Position numbers and translations under genes: made by a program. DNA of 64,000 nt from Gemmatimonadales bacterium (lineage in GTDB: Bacteria > Gemmatimonadota > Gemmatimonadetes > Gemmatimonadales > GWC2-71-9): NCBI GenBank assembly GCA_036265815.1, contig DATAOI010000030.1, positions 49,273 to 113,272 on the forward strand, in the 5' to 3' direction. Below the pieces are notes generated by a model. The model had not been told where the DNA came from. It searched no databases and was given only the letters and a program-made list of their open reading frames with translations. Of this stretch, positions 53,273-62,395 are shown piece after piece. How positions within the stretch are numbered: the first letter of the stretch is position 1; every line of letters starts with the position of its first letter.

Positions 53273-54003
53273 CCCTTGACCGTCTCGAGAATGGAATAAT
53301 TGGTGAGATCCATGTGCAGCGGCGTCACCGAGATGAATCCCTCCGCCACGGCGAGGTGGTCCGAGTTCTCGGTGCCGGTCCAGGTGATGGTGCCGCCCCC
53401 GATCCAGTAGATCTCCCGTCCCCACGGATCCTTCATCCGGGTGAGCGACTCGGAGAAGAAGCGGCTGCCCAGCTTGGTCACCCGGATGCCCCGGACCTCT
53501 GAAGCGGGCACCTTGGGGAGGTTAATGTTGAGCAGCGTCTGGTCCGGAAAGTCCGGCACTCGGGTGATCCGGCGGATGAGCTGGGTCAGCAGGTCTCGAT
53601 AGGTGTCCATGGTCTCCGGCTGATTGCCCGAGAAGCTGATGCCGATCCCTGGCACACCGAGCGTCACCGCCTCCATGGCGGCCGCCACGGTGCCGGAGTA
53701 GAGCACATCCTCACCCATGTTGGGACCGTGATTCACCCCGGAGAAGACGAAGTCGGGTTTCTCCGGCATCAGCGCCTGCACCGCGAGCATCACGCAATCG
53801 GTCGGAGTCCCGTCGATCTGCCACGCCCCGTCGGGTCGCCGGGCGGGCCGGAGCGGGCGGTGCAGCGTCAGCGAGTGGGAGGTCCCGCTCTGCTCCCGGT
53901 CGGGGGCGACGACGGTGACGTTCCCTACGTCCCGGCAGACCTCGGCGAGGAGGGCGAGCCCTGGTGCCAGGATCCCGTCGTCGTTGCTGACGAGAATGTT
54001 CAT
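53254..54003 (-). CDS. surE: 5'/3'-nucleotidase SurE
   Basis: SurE is a metal-dependent survival nucleotidase. The 249-residue protein has ILVSNDDGILAPGL (Asp-Asp metal site), APDREQSGTSHSLTL, GTPTDCVMLA and VFSGVNHGPNMGEDVLYSGTV, all conserved. It overlaps the merR-like gene by 4 nt. Confidence 0.95.
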   Translation of the reverse strand: MNILVSNDDGILAPGLALLAEVCRDVGNVTVVAPDREQSGTSHSLTLHRPLRPARRPDGAWQIDGTPTDCVMLAVQALMPEKPDFVFSGVNHGPNMGEDVLYSGTVAAAMEAVTLGVPGIGISFSGNQPETMDTYRDLLTQLIRRITRVPDFPDQTLLNINLPKVPASEVRGIRVTKLGSRFFSESLTRMKDPWGREIYWIGGGTITWTGTENSDHLAVAEGFISVTPLHMDLTNYSILETVKGWSLEG

Positions 54004-54374
54004 CCGCCGCCGGCCGAAGCGCTCTTCCCGTCCAGGATGGCGATGACCTGCTCGATGGTGGTCCGGGCCTCGGTGGCCAGCTCCACCTCGAACGCCTTGC
54101 GGGCCGAGACCCGGAGCTCGCCCGTCCGTCGGTATTGGTCGATCCGCTGGCGGGCACCGTCGATGGTGAACTTCTCGGTGTACAGCAGGTGCTTCACCAG
54201 CATGATCAACTCCACCTCGCGGCTCTTGTAGACCCGGTTGCCCGAGCGGTTCTTGGCCGGGTTGAGAAAGCGGAACTGGCTCTCCCAGTAGCGCAGCACG
54301 TGCGGCTTGAGGTCGGTCAGGGCGCAGACCTCGCCGATGGAGTAGAACTCCTGGACCGGTCGGGTAGTGGTCAT
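54000..54374 (-). CDS. MerR-type transcriptional regulator
   Basis: This 124-residue protein has an N-terminal MerR HTH (FYSIGEVCALTDLKPHVLRYWESQF; NRVYKSREVELIMLVKHLLY). A short C-terminal helix (RKAFEVELATEARTTIEQVIAIL) would dimerise it. There is no cysteine-based metal site, so no inducer can be read. ATG 54374 gives an ATGA overlap with gpsA; ATG 54380 would add two residues. It is an unusual partner inside a housekeeping operon and may regulate it. Confidence 0.88.
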   Translation of the reverse strand: MTTTRPVQEFYSIGEVCALTDLKPHVLRYWESQFRFLNPAKNRSGNRVYKSREVELIMLVKHLLYTEKFTIDGARQRIDQYRRTGELRVSARKAFEVELATEARTTIEQVIAILDGKSASAGGG

Positions 54375-55369
54375 CGCCATTGCTCCGACTTGAGCTCCCG
54401 CGCCATCAGCTCGGTCACCGCCTCGCGGGGCGGCTTCCCACTGAAGAGCACCTCCGACACCTTCTCGACGATGGGGAGCTCCACGCCCAGCCGGCGTCCG
54501 AGTGCCACGCCCGCGCGCGAGGTGTTGGCGCCCTCGGCCACGCTGCGATGCGCCGCGCGATACTGCTCCAGCGTCTGCCCGCCGGCGAGCGCCATTCCGA
54601 GCGCGCGGTTCCGGCTCAGGCTTCCCGTGGTAGTCAGCACCAGGTCTCCCATCCCGGCCAGGCCGGCGAAGGTGAGTGGGTCCGCCCCCATGGCGATCCC
54701 GAGTCGGGTGATCTCGGCCAGTCCCCGGGTGATGACCGCGGCGCGTGGATTGTGGCCCAACCCCAATCCCTCGAGGATGCCCGCGGCGATCGCGATGACG
54801 TTCTTGAGCGCGCCCGCCAGCTCGACGCCCACGACATCCTGCCCGGAGTAAACCCGGAACGTGGGGGTCGCGAAGATCCGTTGCGCATCCCGGGCCGTGT
54901 CGAGCTCGAGCGCGGCAGCGACGACCGCGGTGGGCTGGCCCTGGCAGACCTCCAGCGCGAAGCTGGGTCCGGAGAGCGCCGCGAAGCGCGCCTGGGGCAG
55001 ACACTCGGCGAAGACGGCCGACATGAGTGCCAGGGTCTCCGTCTCGATCCCCTTCGTGGCGCTCACCACCAATGTGCCCGGCGTGACTGCGCCGGCGATC
55101 CGGCGCACCACCGCTCGCACCGCGTGGCTCGGCGAGGCCGAGACGATGACGCTGGCGCCGGTGACCGCGTCGGTGGCCTCGGCGCACGCCGCCAGCGATG
55201 GAGCCAGCGAGAAGCCGGGCAGAAAATACCGGTTCTCGTGGGTCCGGTTGATCGCGTCCACCACCTCCGGCTCGTAGGCCCAGAGCCGGACCGACTCCGA
55301 TTTTCGTGCGAGCAGGTCGGCCAGCGTGGTTCCCCAGCTGCCTCCGCCCAGCACCGCGATCGAGCTCAC
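54371..55369 (-). CDS. gpsA: Glycerol-3-phosphate dehydrogenase [NAD(P)+]
   Basis: GpsA makes sn-glycerol 3-phosphate for phospholipid synthesis, the substrate of PlsY. The 332-residue protein has the dinucleotide loop VLGGGSWGTTLADLL, SATKGIE, ALSGPSFALEV and VELAGALKNVIAIAAGI with the catalytic Lys. GEGANTSR appears as AEGANTSRAG. It overlaps plsY by 4 nt. Confidence 0.95.
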   Translation of the reverse strand: MSSIAVLGGGSWGTTLADLLARKSESVRLWAYEPEVVDAINRTHENRYFLPGFSLAPSLAACAEATDAVTGASVIVSASPSHAVRAVVRRIAGAVTPGTLVVSATKGIETETLALMSAVFAECLPQARFAALSGPSFALEVCQGQPTAVVAAALELDTARDAQRIFATPTFRVYSGQDVVGVELAGALKNVIAIAAGILEGLGLGHNPRAAVITRGLAEITRLGIAMGADPLTFAGLAGMGDLVLTTTGSLSRNRALGMALAGGQTLEQYRAAHRSVAEGANTSRAGVALGRRLGVELPIVEKVSEVLFSGKPPREAVTELMARELKSEQWR

Positions 55370-55986
55370 GGCCGCGGCTCTGGCGCTGCCCGGCGTCCGA
55401 ACCGATGCTCGGTGCCCCGAACCAGGCGGCCGATGTTGGCGCGGTGGAGCCAGATGATTCCCACCGCCGCCGCCACGTCGAGCCAGAAGATCTCAGGCTG
55501 CTCCGGCGGATCGAGCAGACGAACGGCGAGGGGAAACACCGCCGCCGCCACGATGCTGCCCAGCGACACGTAGCCGGTGAGCGCCACCAGCCCGAACCAC
55601 ACCGCGAGCGCCACCAGCAGCGCGGCCGGCGTGAGTCCCAGCATCACTCCCGCCGCCGTGGCCACGCCCTTGCCGCCCTTGAATCCCACGAACACCGAGA
55701 ACACGTGCCCCACCATGGCCGTGAGACCACACACCAGCGCGAACGTCTGCGACGGCGACACCCGCGGGGCGAACAGGAGCACGGGCACCAGCCCCTTGGC
55801 CATATCGAAGAGGCCCACCGGCACCGCCACCCGCCACCCGAGCACGCGATAGAGGTTGGTGGCACCCAGGTTCTTGCTGCCGTGCTCTCGAAGATCGATC
55901 CCGCGCAGCAGCCGGCCCGCGATGTAGCTGGTCGGCACGGCCCCGAGCAGATACGACGCCAGGAGCCACGCGAGGGTTCGCGTCAA
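55366..55986 (-). CDS. plsY: Acyl-phosphate:glycerol-3-phosphate acyltransferase
   Basis: PlsY transfers an acyl group from acyl-phosphate (made by PlsX) to glycerol 3-phosphate. The 206-residue membrane protein has the three PlsY motifs: LGAVPTSYIAGRLL, GSKNLGATNLYRVLG and FKGGKGVATAAG. Five to seven hydrophobic segments are visible. The start is TTG at 55986, overlapping the der stop (TTGA). With gpsA next to it and plsX elsewhere in the window, it completes phosphatidic acid synthesis. Confidence 0.94.
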   Translation of the reverse strand: MTRTLAWLLASYLLGAVPTSYIAGRLLRGIDLREHGSKNLGATNLYRVLGWRVAVPVGLFDMAKGLVPVLLFAPRVSPSQTFALVCGLTAMVGHVFSVFVGFKGGKGVATAAGVMLGLTPAALLVALAVWFGLVALTGYVSLGSIVAAAVFPLAVRLLDPPEQPEIFWLDVAAAVGIIWLHRANIGRLVRGTEHRFGRRAAPEPRP

Positions 55987-57305
55987 CGGCGGGATCCCCG
56001 CCGGGTGAACTTGAGCCGGACCGGCGAGCCGGTGAACGGCCAGGCGGCCCGGAACCCGTGCACCAGGTATCGCTGATACGGCTCGGGCACGTCGTCCGGT
56101 CGGTTGCTCACGATCGCGAACGTCGGTGGCGCGGTGGCGATCTGGGACGCGTAGAGCAGCTTCACCTCTTCCCCGGGTTTCTGCGGCGGCGCGTTCCGCT
56201 CCAGCAGCTGCGTGAGCACCTTGTTGACCTCCGCCGTGGGGACCCGCTGCTCCCGCTGTGCCGCGACCTCCAGAATAAGGTCCAGCACTCGCCGCACGCG
56301 TTGCCCGGTGATGGCGGACACGTAGACGAACGGCACGTAGCGGAGGAACGGCGCCTTCTCGATCAGCTCCTCCTGTCCCCGCCGCGCCGTGTTGGCGTCC
56401 TTCTCCTCGACCAGGTCCCATTTGTTGACCACCACCACGAGGCCGCAGCCCGCCTCCCATGCCTCGGTGGCAATGCGGAGATCCTGGTTGTGGAGTCCCA
56501 CCACCGCGTCGACCACCAGCACGCAGACCTGCGCTCGCTCGATCGCGCGCTCGGTCCGGAGCGTGGAATAGAACTCCAGATCATCTTCTACTTTAGCTTT
56601 GCGGCGTAACCCTGCGGTGTCTATGAACTTGAGCAGCGCTTCCTTATACCGCAAGGGGGAATCGACCGCGTCCCGCGTGGTCCCCGCCTCGGGAGCGACC
56701 AGATGGCGCTCTTCGCCCAACAGCCGGTTGAGCAGTGAGGACTTGCCCGCGTTCGGCCGTCCCACCACCGCGACCGCGATGGCGGGCTCGGCTTCGGCCG
56801 GATCGTGGGCCGGCAGCCGGTCCACCACAGCATCGAGCAGATCGCCGCTGCCCTTCCCCACCTGAGCGCTCACCCCGAGCGGCTCGCCGAATCCGAGCTG
56901 GTAGAAATCGTACTGCGCCGTGGCGCGCTCGAGGTCATCCAGCTTGTTGACCGCGAGCACCACTGGCCGTTGCGCCTTGCGGAGCCGCTCCGCGATGGCC
57001 TTGTCGACCGGGTTCACCCCGTCACGTCCGTCGACCAGAAAGATCACCACGTCGGCCTCGCCCAGCGCGAACTCCACCTGCCGGCGGATCGCGCGATCCA
57101 TCGAGTCGTCCGACTCCGGCACCAGGCCGCCTGTGTCGACCAGCCAGAAACTGCGTCCCTGCCATTCGGCATCGCCGAAGTGGCGGTCGCGGGTGGTGCC
57201 CGGCCGGTCGGAGACGATCGCCGGCCGTCCGCCGAGAATTCGGTTGAAGAGGGTGGACTTGCCGGTGTTGGGCCGACCCACGATCGCCACGGTGGGCTTG
57301 CTCAT
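55983..57305 (-). CDS. der: GTPase Der (EngA)
   Basis: Der is an essential two-domain GTPase for 50S ribosome assembly. The 440-residue protein carries two G domains: GRPNTGKSTLFNRI with DTGGL and NKLD, then GRPNAGKSSLLNRL with DTAGL and NKWD. A C-terminal KH-like domain follows. It overlaps plsY and DUF512 by 4 nt each. Confidence 0.97.
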   Translation of the reverse strand: MSKPTVAIVGRPNTGKSTLFNRILGGRPAIVSDRPGTTRDRHFGDAEWQGRSFWLVDTGGLVPESDDSMDRAIRRQVEFALGEADVVIFLVDGRDGVNPVDKAIAERLRKAQRPVVLAVNKLDDLERATAQYDFYQLGFGEPLGVSAQVGKGSGDLLDAVVDRLPAHDPAEAEPAIAVAVVGRPNAGKSSLLNRLLGEERHLVAPEAGTTRDAVDSPLRYKEALLKFIDTAGLRRKAKVEDDLEFYSTLRTERAIERAQVCVLVVDAVVGLHNQDLRIATEAWEAGCGLVVVVNKWDLVEEKDANTARRGQEELIEKAPFLRYVPFVYVSAITGQRVRRVLDLILEVAAQREQRVPTAEVNKVLTQLLERNAPPQKPGEEVKLLYASQIATAPPTFAIVSNRPDDVPEPYQRYLVHGFRAAWPFTGSPVRLKFTRRGSRR

Positions 57306-58591
57306 GCCGCCACCCGCTCCTGCAGGGCGTCGGCGAAGTCCTTCGAGAGGCGAACTTCCATCGGGACGGCCGCGCGGAGCTGCTCCAGACTCACGCTGTC
57401 GATGAAGAGTCCGTCATCGTTTACCGATTCGCCCGGAAGCAGCACGAGGTCGAGCGCCCGGCCGAGCAGCGCGTCGCGCATCGCGGCGCCCGGAAGCAGG
57501 CCCGCGGTCGTGACCGAGGGGCCGAACAAGCTGTTGACCACCGGGATCAACTCGAACCGCGCGCCGCTGATGCGTGAGAGCGGCTCGAGCACCATCGGCA
57601 TGAGCGCGGCCATGGCGGTTCCCGTCACCACGCCCACGCGTCGGCCGGTCCATCCGGTGAGCTCAGCCGCCTCCTCCGCGATCCGCTGCTGCAGCCAGCG
57701 CACGGCGCCGACGCCGTTCTCCACCTGGTCGAAGCCGTCGTAGATCTCCGCCGACGGCAGCTCCACGCCTGCCCTCAGGTAGAGCTCGTCCGCACCGAAG
57801 ACCCAGTGAATCCCGCGCTCCCGGCGGGCGATCAGCGCCTGCCGCTCGATGAGCTCGATGGCGGCACGGCACTCCTCCCTGGTGGGCTCGCGTACCAGAT
57901 GATGCTTGCTGAACTCGGTCAGGCCCACCGGCACCACGGAGCACCCCAGGATGGCGGGCCCGAACGCGTACAGATCGCCCAGGGTCTCGACCAGGACGGC
58001 GCCATCGTTCACCCCCGGCGACAGCACGACCTGGGTGTGGAACTCGATTCCGTGCTCGGCGAAATTCCGCAGCTGCGGAATGATCTCCGGCGCGGTGGGA
58101 TTCCGGAGGAGGTAGCGTCGCACCGTCGGGTCGGTGGCGTGCACCGACACGTACAGCGGCGACAGTCGGTACTCCGTGATGCGCTGTACGTCCTTGGGCT
58201 TGAGGTTGGTGAGCGTCGCGAAGTTGCCGTAGCGGAAGGAGAGGCGGTAGTCGTCGTCGCGGATGTACAGCACGTCTCGGAGCCCGTCGGGCAGTCCGTC
58301 GACGAAGCAGAAGTCACAGCGGTTGGCACAACGCCTGATCCGCACCGGCTCGAGGGAGACGCCGAGCGGCTCTCCCAGCGGCCGCTCGAGGTCGAACTCC
58401 ACTTCCGATCCGTCGGGCTGCCGCACGTGCAGCAGGAACTGCTCCTCGGCCGTGAGGAATTCCCAATCGAGGAAGTCTTCCAGCTCGCGCCCGTTCACCG
58501 AGATCAGCTCGGTGCCGACCGCGAGCCCCATCTCTTCGGCGATCGAATCGGCTTGTACGCCACTCACACGAATCATGCGATCTTGACTCAT
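57302..58591 (-). CDS. DUF512 family radical-SAM-like iron-sulfur protein
   Basis: The 429-residue protein has a PDZ-like N-terminus (VQADSIAEEMGLAVGTELISVNG), a cluster-type motif RRCANRCDFCFVDGLP, and a DUF512 C-terminus (VTGTAMAALMPMVLEP; LLPGESVNDDGLFID). The Cys pattern is CX3CX2C (C-A-N-R-C-D-F-C), as in radical SAM proteins. DUF512 proteins are known from many phyla and their function is unresolved. Its neighbour der is a frequent genomic partner. A weak TTGAAT-like -35 lies upstream at about 58645, and this gene is probably the first of the minus-strand operon. Confidence 0.85.
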   Translation of the reverse strand: MSQDRMIRVSGVQADSIAEEMGLAVGTELISVNGRELEDFLDWEFLTAEEQFLLHVRQPDGSEVEFDLERPLGEPLGVSLEPVRIRRCANRCDFCFVDGLPDGLRDVLYIRDDDYRLSFRYGNFATLTNLKPKDVQRITEYRLSPLYVSVHATDPTVRRYLLRNPTAPEIIPQLRNFAEHGIEFHTQVVLSPGVNDGAVLVETLGDLYAFGPAILGCSVVPVGLTEFSKHHLVREPTREECRAAIELIERQALIARRERGIHWVFGADELYLRAGVELPSAEIYDGFDQVENGVGAVRWLQQRIAEEAAELTGWTGRRVGVVTGTAMAALMPMVLEPLSRISGARFELIPVVNSLFGPSVTTAGLLPGAAMRDALLGRALDLVLLPGESVNDDGLFIDSVSLEQLRAAVPMEVRLSKDFADALQERVAA

Positions 58592-58701
58592 CCCGCGGGA
58601 AGTTGGGTCCGGCGAAGCCCGGAAAGATGCTCGCCCCGCGGGGTAAATTCAAGATCCGACGCTACTTCCCTGCCAATGGGGAAGTGACTTCTCAACCCGA
58701 G

Positions 58702-60771
58702 TCAGGCCAGCAACTGGAGCAGTCTCTCCCCGTACGCTTCCAGCTTGGCGGGCCCGATTCCCCGCACCTGAAGCAATGCCTCACGGGTCCGTGGCTGCGC
58801 GGCCGCCAACGCCACCAGAGTACGGTCCGGGAAGACGATGTACGGCGGCATTCCCCGACGTCGTGCCTCCTCGGTGCGCCAGCCTTTGAGCCGGGCGAGC
58901 AACTCCGGGTCGACGTCGTCCGCCACGGCCGGCTCGGCGGGCTTGACCCGCTTCCGGTCCGAGCCACGAGGTGTGGCCGCCGAGGGCAGTGCCAGCTCCG
59001 GCCGGCGTTGGCCCCGTGCCACGGCGAAGCCGTCCGCGGTGAGCGCGAGCACGAAGGCGCCCGGCCGGCCTCCGTCGATGCCGTGGCGCTCGACCAGGCC
59101 GGCGTCCGCCAGCACGCCGAGCAGATCTTTCACCTCCTCCAGCGGCATTCCCGCGAGCTTCCCGTACGTCGGAATCCGGTCGAGTCCGCGGTCGAGCACT
59201 GGCCGGACCCGGCTTCCCACCAGCACCTGCGCGACCCGCTCGACACCGAATCGTCCGGAGAGCCGCCCCACCCCGGAGAGCGCGATCCGGACGCGCAGCA
59301 GCTCGGCATCGTCGAGTGGACGCGCCGTACCCTGACGCCAGCCGAGACAGACGTCGCAGGTACCGCAGCGTGGCGCGGCGCCGCGGCTAGCTCCGCCGGC
59401 GAAGTAGTCGAAGACGAACCGGGTTCGGCAGCCGCGGGAAAACGCATACCGGATGATGGTATCGAGTCGCTCGCGATCCCGCCGCGCCTTGAGCGCCAGC
59501 GGCTCCAGCGGAAATGGAAGCGGTCCTGTGCCCAAGGGGATGCCGGCGCTCTCCGCGGCGCGGCGCAGCGTTCGGGTGGCCGTGGCGGCGCTCATCGAGG
59601 TGACCGCGTTGCCCCCGACCCGCTCGCCGATGCCCTCCTCCGGCACGCCTTCGCCCAGCAGCCGCCATACGGTCCGCAACACCGACGCGCTCGGGTTGGC
59701 GCCCGCCAGAAAGAACTCCTGGGTTCGCACGTCGGCGCCGGAAAACAGCAACGTGCAGCGCGAAGGACGGCCGTCCCTGCCGGCCCGGCCTACCTCCTGA
59801 TAGTAGGCCTCCACGCTGCCCGGCAGCTCGGCGTGCGCCACGAAGCGGATGTCTGCCTTGTCCACCCCCATGCCGAAGGCGTTGGTGGCGGCGATGACCT
59901 CGGCCCGCCCGGCCAGGAAATCCTCCTGCACCCGGGTGCGTTCCTCGTCACCCAGGCCCGCGTGGTACCGCCCGGTGCGGAGCCCTTGGCCCGCCAGGAA
60001 ATCGGCCCACAGCTCGACCGACTTGCGGGTGGCGGCGTAGACGATGCCGGGTGGACCGACCTCCGCGAGCAACCGGCGGAGCGCCGCCTCCTTCTCCTCC
60101 CGTCCGCGGCAGCTTTCGACCGCGAGAGTGAGGTTGGAGCGTTCGAAGCCGGTGACCAGCTCGAGCGGCGATTGCAGCCCGAGCTGCGCCGCGATGTCGG
60201 CCCGCACCTCCGGCGTGGCAGTGGCGGTGAACGCCGCTACCGCCACGCCGAGCTCCGCGCGCAGGCCGGCCAGCCGCCGGTAGTCGGGCCGGAAATCGTG
60301 ACCCCACTGGCTGATGCAATGCGCCTCGTCGATCACCAGCCGCACCGGACGAGCCCGCCCGAGCAGGTCGCGAAACGACCCGCTGGCCAGCCGCTCGGGG
60401 GCGATATAGAGCAGCGCGAGCGCGCCGCGCGCGAGCTCGCCCTCCACCGTGCTGCGCTCCTCTGGCGAGAGACCGGAGTGGAGCGCGGCCGCCGGAATGC
60501 CTCGGGCACGCAATCCGTCCACCTGGTCCTTCATCAGCGCGATGAGCGGCGACACGACGACGGTGAGACCACCCAGCAGCAGGGCCGGCAGCTGGAAGCA
60601 GAGGGACTTCCCCGCGCCCGTCGGCATGACCGCTACCACGTCGCGACCCTCGATCACCGCCTCTGCCGCCTCCCGCTGGCCGGGACGGAAGGCGCTCAGG
60701 CCGAAGCGCGCGTGCAGGGCACGCTCGAGTTGGGCCACGGCAGGGGAGGAGGACACGGGTGCGCTCGTCAC
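58702..60771 (-). CDS. recQ: ATP-dependent DNA helicase RecQ
   Basis: This 689-residue helicase has domain order helicase (Walker [16 protein letters not shown] in [23 protein letters not shown]; motif VI GRAGRDG), RecQ-Ct with cysteines CGTCDVCLG, and a C-terminal HRDC-like domain ending in [20 protein letters not shown]. The start is GTG 60771; TAGATT ends 7 nt before it on the minus strand, so it may be leaderless. RecQ unwinds DNA in recombinational repair. Confidence 0.94.
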   Translation of the reverse strand: MTSAPVSSSPAVAQLERALHARFGLSAFRPGQREAAEAVIEGRDVVAVMPTGAGKSLCFQLPALLLGGLTVVVSPLIALMKDQVDGLRARGIPAAALHSGLSPEERSTVEGELARGALALLYIAPERLASGSFRDLLGRARPVRLVIDEAHCISQWGHDFRPDYRRLAGLRAELGVAVAAFTATATPEVRADIAAQLGLQSPLELVTGFERSNLTLAVESCRGREEKEAALRRLLAEVGPPGIVYAATRKSVELWADFLAGQGLRTGRYHAGLGDEERTRVQEDFLAGRAEVIAATNAFGMGVDKADIRFVAHAELPGSVEAYYQEVGRAGRDGRPSRCTLLFSGADVRTQEFFLAGANPSASVLRTVWRLLGEGVPEEGIGERVGGNAVTSMSAATATRTLRRAAESAGIPLGTGPLPFPLEPLALKARRDRERLDTIIRYAFSRGCRTRFVFDYFAGGASRGAAPRCGTCDVCLGWRQGTARPLDDAELLRVRIALSGVGRLSGRFGVERVAQVLVGSRVRPVLDRGLDRIPTYGKLAGMPLEEVKDLLGVLADAGLVERHGIDGGRPGAFVLALTADGFAVARGQRRPELALPSAATPRGSDRKRVKPAEPAVADDVDPELLARLKGWRTEEARRRGMPPYIVFPDRTLVALAAAQPRTREALLQVRGIGPAKLEAYGERLLQLLA

Positions 60772-60900
60772 ACGAAGAAATCTACTCGGTTGGGCGACCG
60801 ATTCCGTTCAGACACTCGAGCATGGTGTGAAGCGATGGGATCGCCTACCCGCGGTGACGCGACAGGGTGCGGAAACCCGCCGACCGGTGTGGGGAGTGAG

Positions 60901-61260
60901 TCAGTCCAGCGCCTCACGGAGCCGGCAGGCCAGCTCCTCGATGCTGAACGGTTTCTGCAGAAATTTCGCGCCCGGCGTGAGCATGCCGTTGGTGGTGATT
61001 GCCTCATCGCTGTAGCCGGACATGAAGATGACTCGGAGCGCCGGTCGGACCAGCAGGAGGCGGCGCGCCAGCTCTCCGCCGTTCATGCCCGGCATGAGAA
61101 TGTCCGTGAGCAGCAGGTGAATCGTCCCCTCGTGGCGTTCGGAGATTTGCAGCGCGCCTGGTCCATCGGCCGCATCCAGCACCCGAAACCCCTGCGCCAC
61201 GAGCAGCCGGCGCAGTGGCGAGCGGATCTCGGCTTCGTCCTCGGCGACGAGCACCGTCAT
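60901..61260 (-). CDS. Single-domain response regulator (receiver)
   Basis: This 119-residue stand-alone receiver has VLVAEDEAEIR (acid pair), phosphoacceptor Asp in LLLTDILMPGMNGGEL, Ser in IFMSGYSDEA and Lys in FLQKPFSIEEL. It has no output domain. ATG 61260 gives the usual receiver start. ATG 61362 would add 34 poorly conserved residues and overlap the upstream REC-GGDEF gene by 17 nt; it cannot be ruled out. Confidence 0.85.
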   Translation of the reverse strand: MTVLVAEDEAEIRSPLRRLLVAQGFRVLDAADGPGALQISERHEGTIHLLLTDILMPGMNGGELARRLLLVRPALRVIFMSGYSDEAITTNGMLTPGAKFLQKPFSIEELACRLREALD

Positions 61261-61345
61261 TCGCCGGTCGGCATGGTCCGCCGAGGCCGGACGGGAACGC
61301 ATCTCGTCGCTGGCGGGTACGGCGACCGCCGCAGCTCTCCTCGGG

Positions 61346-62254
61346 TCAGGGCGTTGGTGCATGGCGAGTCTGGTCCTGGTCTGAGCGCAGCGCCATGTCG
61401 GCGCACCGCAGGAGGTTTTCCAGCGTCTCCTCCCGGGTTGGCACCTGTCGGGAAAATCTGAGCCGGATGGAGACCTGAAATGGGCGATCCAGGCAGGAGT
61501 TGTAGTCGTCCAGGTGGCCCACCAATCGGTGACGCGCCTGTTCGGTGGAGTGACATCCTGCGTCGCGCAAGAGAATGGTGAAGCGGTCACCGCCGGGTCG
61601 CGCCAAAACGTCGGTCTCGCGGAAGGTCGAGCGCAGGATGGTCGCGGTGTCGCGCACCAGCCGATCGCCTTCGACCCGGCCGTACCGCTCGTTGATCGTC
61701 CGGAGTCCTTCCAACCGGGCGAATCCGAGCACCAGCTCGCTCTGCTGGCGCTTGGCCCGCCGGAGATCGTCGAGCACCCGGCCCTCGAAGCCGCGAAGGT
61801 TGGAGAGGCCGGTCAGCTCGTCCGTCAACGACAGCGCGAAGATCTGCGACTGCAGCCGGTGCCGCTCGATCGCGTAGCGCAGCGTGCGGCTCAGCACGCC
61901 GCCGTTGAACCGTCCCTTCACCAGGAAATCCTGCGCGCCGCGCCGCACAGCTTCGGCCGCGATCGCCTGATCCTCCAAGCTGCTGAGGATCACCAGCGGC
62001 ACGCTCGGTGCCTCGCGGCTGAGCCGCTCGAACGATTCGAGCCCCTTGCTGTCGGGAAGGCCGAGATCGAGCACGACCACGTCCACCCCACCTCGGGCGA
62101 GCCGCTGAATGGCGCCCGCCAGACGGTCCTCTGTCTCCACCGCCGGCGTGGGATCATCGGTTTCGGCCAGAATCCGTCGGGCAAGGAACGTGTCGGCAGG
62201 ATTGTCCTCGACCAGGAGAACGGTCGACGGGCCGCGGGTGGTGGAAGAGCTCAA
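61346..62254 (-). CDS. Response regulator with a degenerate GGDEF domain
   Basis: The 302-residue protein has a receiver (phosphoacceptor Asp63 in VVVLDLGLPDSKG; Lys113 in DFLVKGRFN) and a C-terminal GGDEF-like domain (SLTDELTGLSNLRGFEG). The active-site signature is GGDRF at about 221-225 instead of GGDEF or GGEEF. The metal-site Asp in the first motif (FARLEGLRTIN) is also replaced. Diguanylate cyclase activity is therefore unlikely, and it may act as a c-di-GMP sensor or protein-interaction module. It starts at TTG (62254). A TTGACT-N17-GATGTT candidate promoter lies 78-106 nt upstream. Confidence 0.85.
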   Translation of the reverse strand: MSSSTTRGPSTVLLVEDNPADTFLARRILAETDDPTPAVETEDRLAGAIQRLARGGVDVVVLDLGLPDSKGLESFERLSREAPSVPLVILSSLEDQAIAAEAVRRGAQDFLVKGRFNGGVLSRTLRYAIERHRLQSQIFALSLTDELTGLSNLRGFEGRVLDDLRRAKRQQSELVLGFARLEGLRTINERYGRVEGDRLVRDTATILRSTFRETDVLARPGGDRFTILLRDAGCHSTEQARHRLVGHLDDYNSCLDRPFQVSIRLRFSRQVPTREETLENLLRCADMALRSDQDQTRHAPTP

Positions 62255-62331
62255 CGAGGCAACCTCAGAAAGGCTCCGGCCGTGTGCTTGGGAATGGGCG
62301 GAGTGTGCTGCAGTGGCTCGAGGGGGACGGA

Positions 62332-62360
62332 AACATCGGGGAGTATGTCGTGGGAGTCAA
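62332..62360 (-). promoter_or_regulatory. Candidate promoter for the REC-GGDEF and receiver genes
   Basis: On the minus strand TTGACT (62355-62360) and GATGTT (62332-62337) are spaced by 17 nt in the 141-nt gap between the tandem-HTH gene and the REC-GGDEF gene. The -35 is good, but the -10 matches at only three positions. Confidence 0.3.
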
Positions 62361-62395
62361 GCACCGAGGCGCTCGACGGCCTCAACCCGGCGAGA

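Noticed and set aside
58603..61461. A very long plus-strand open frame (about 952 codons) across DUF512 upstream and recQ
   Set aside because: It is antisense to recQ, with low-complexity Arg/Gln/Asp/His-rich translation and no family motifs; long antisense frames are expected in GC-rich coding DNA.
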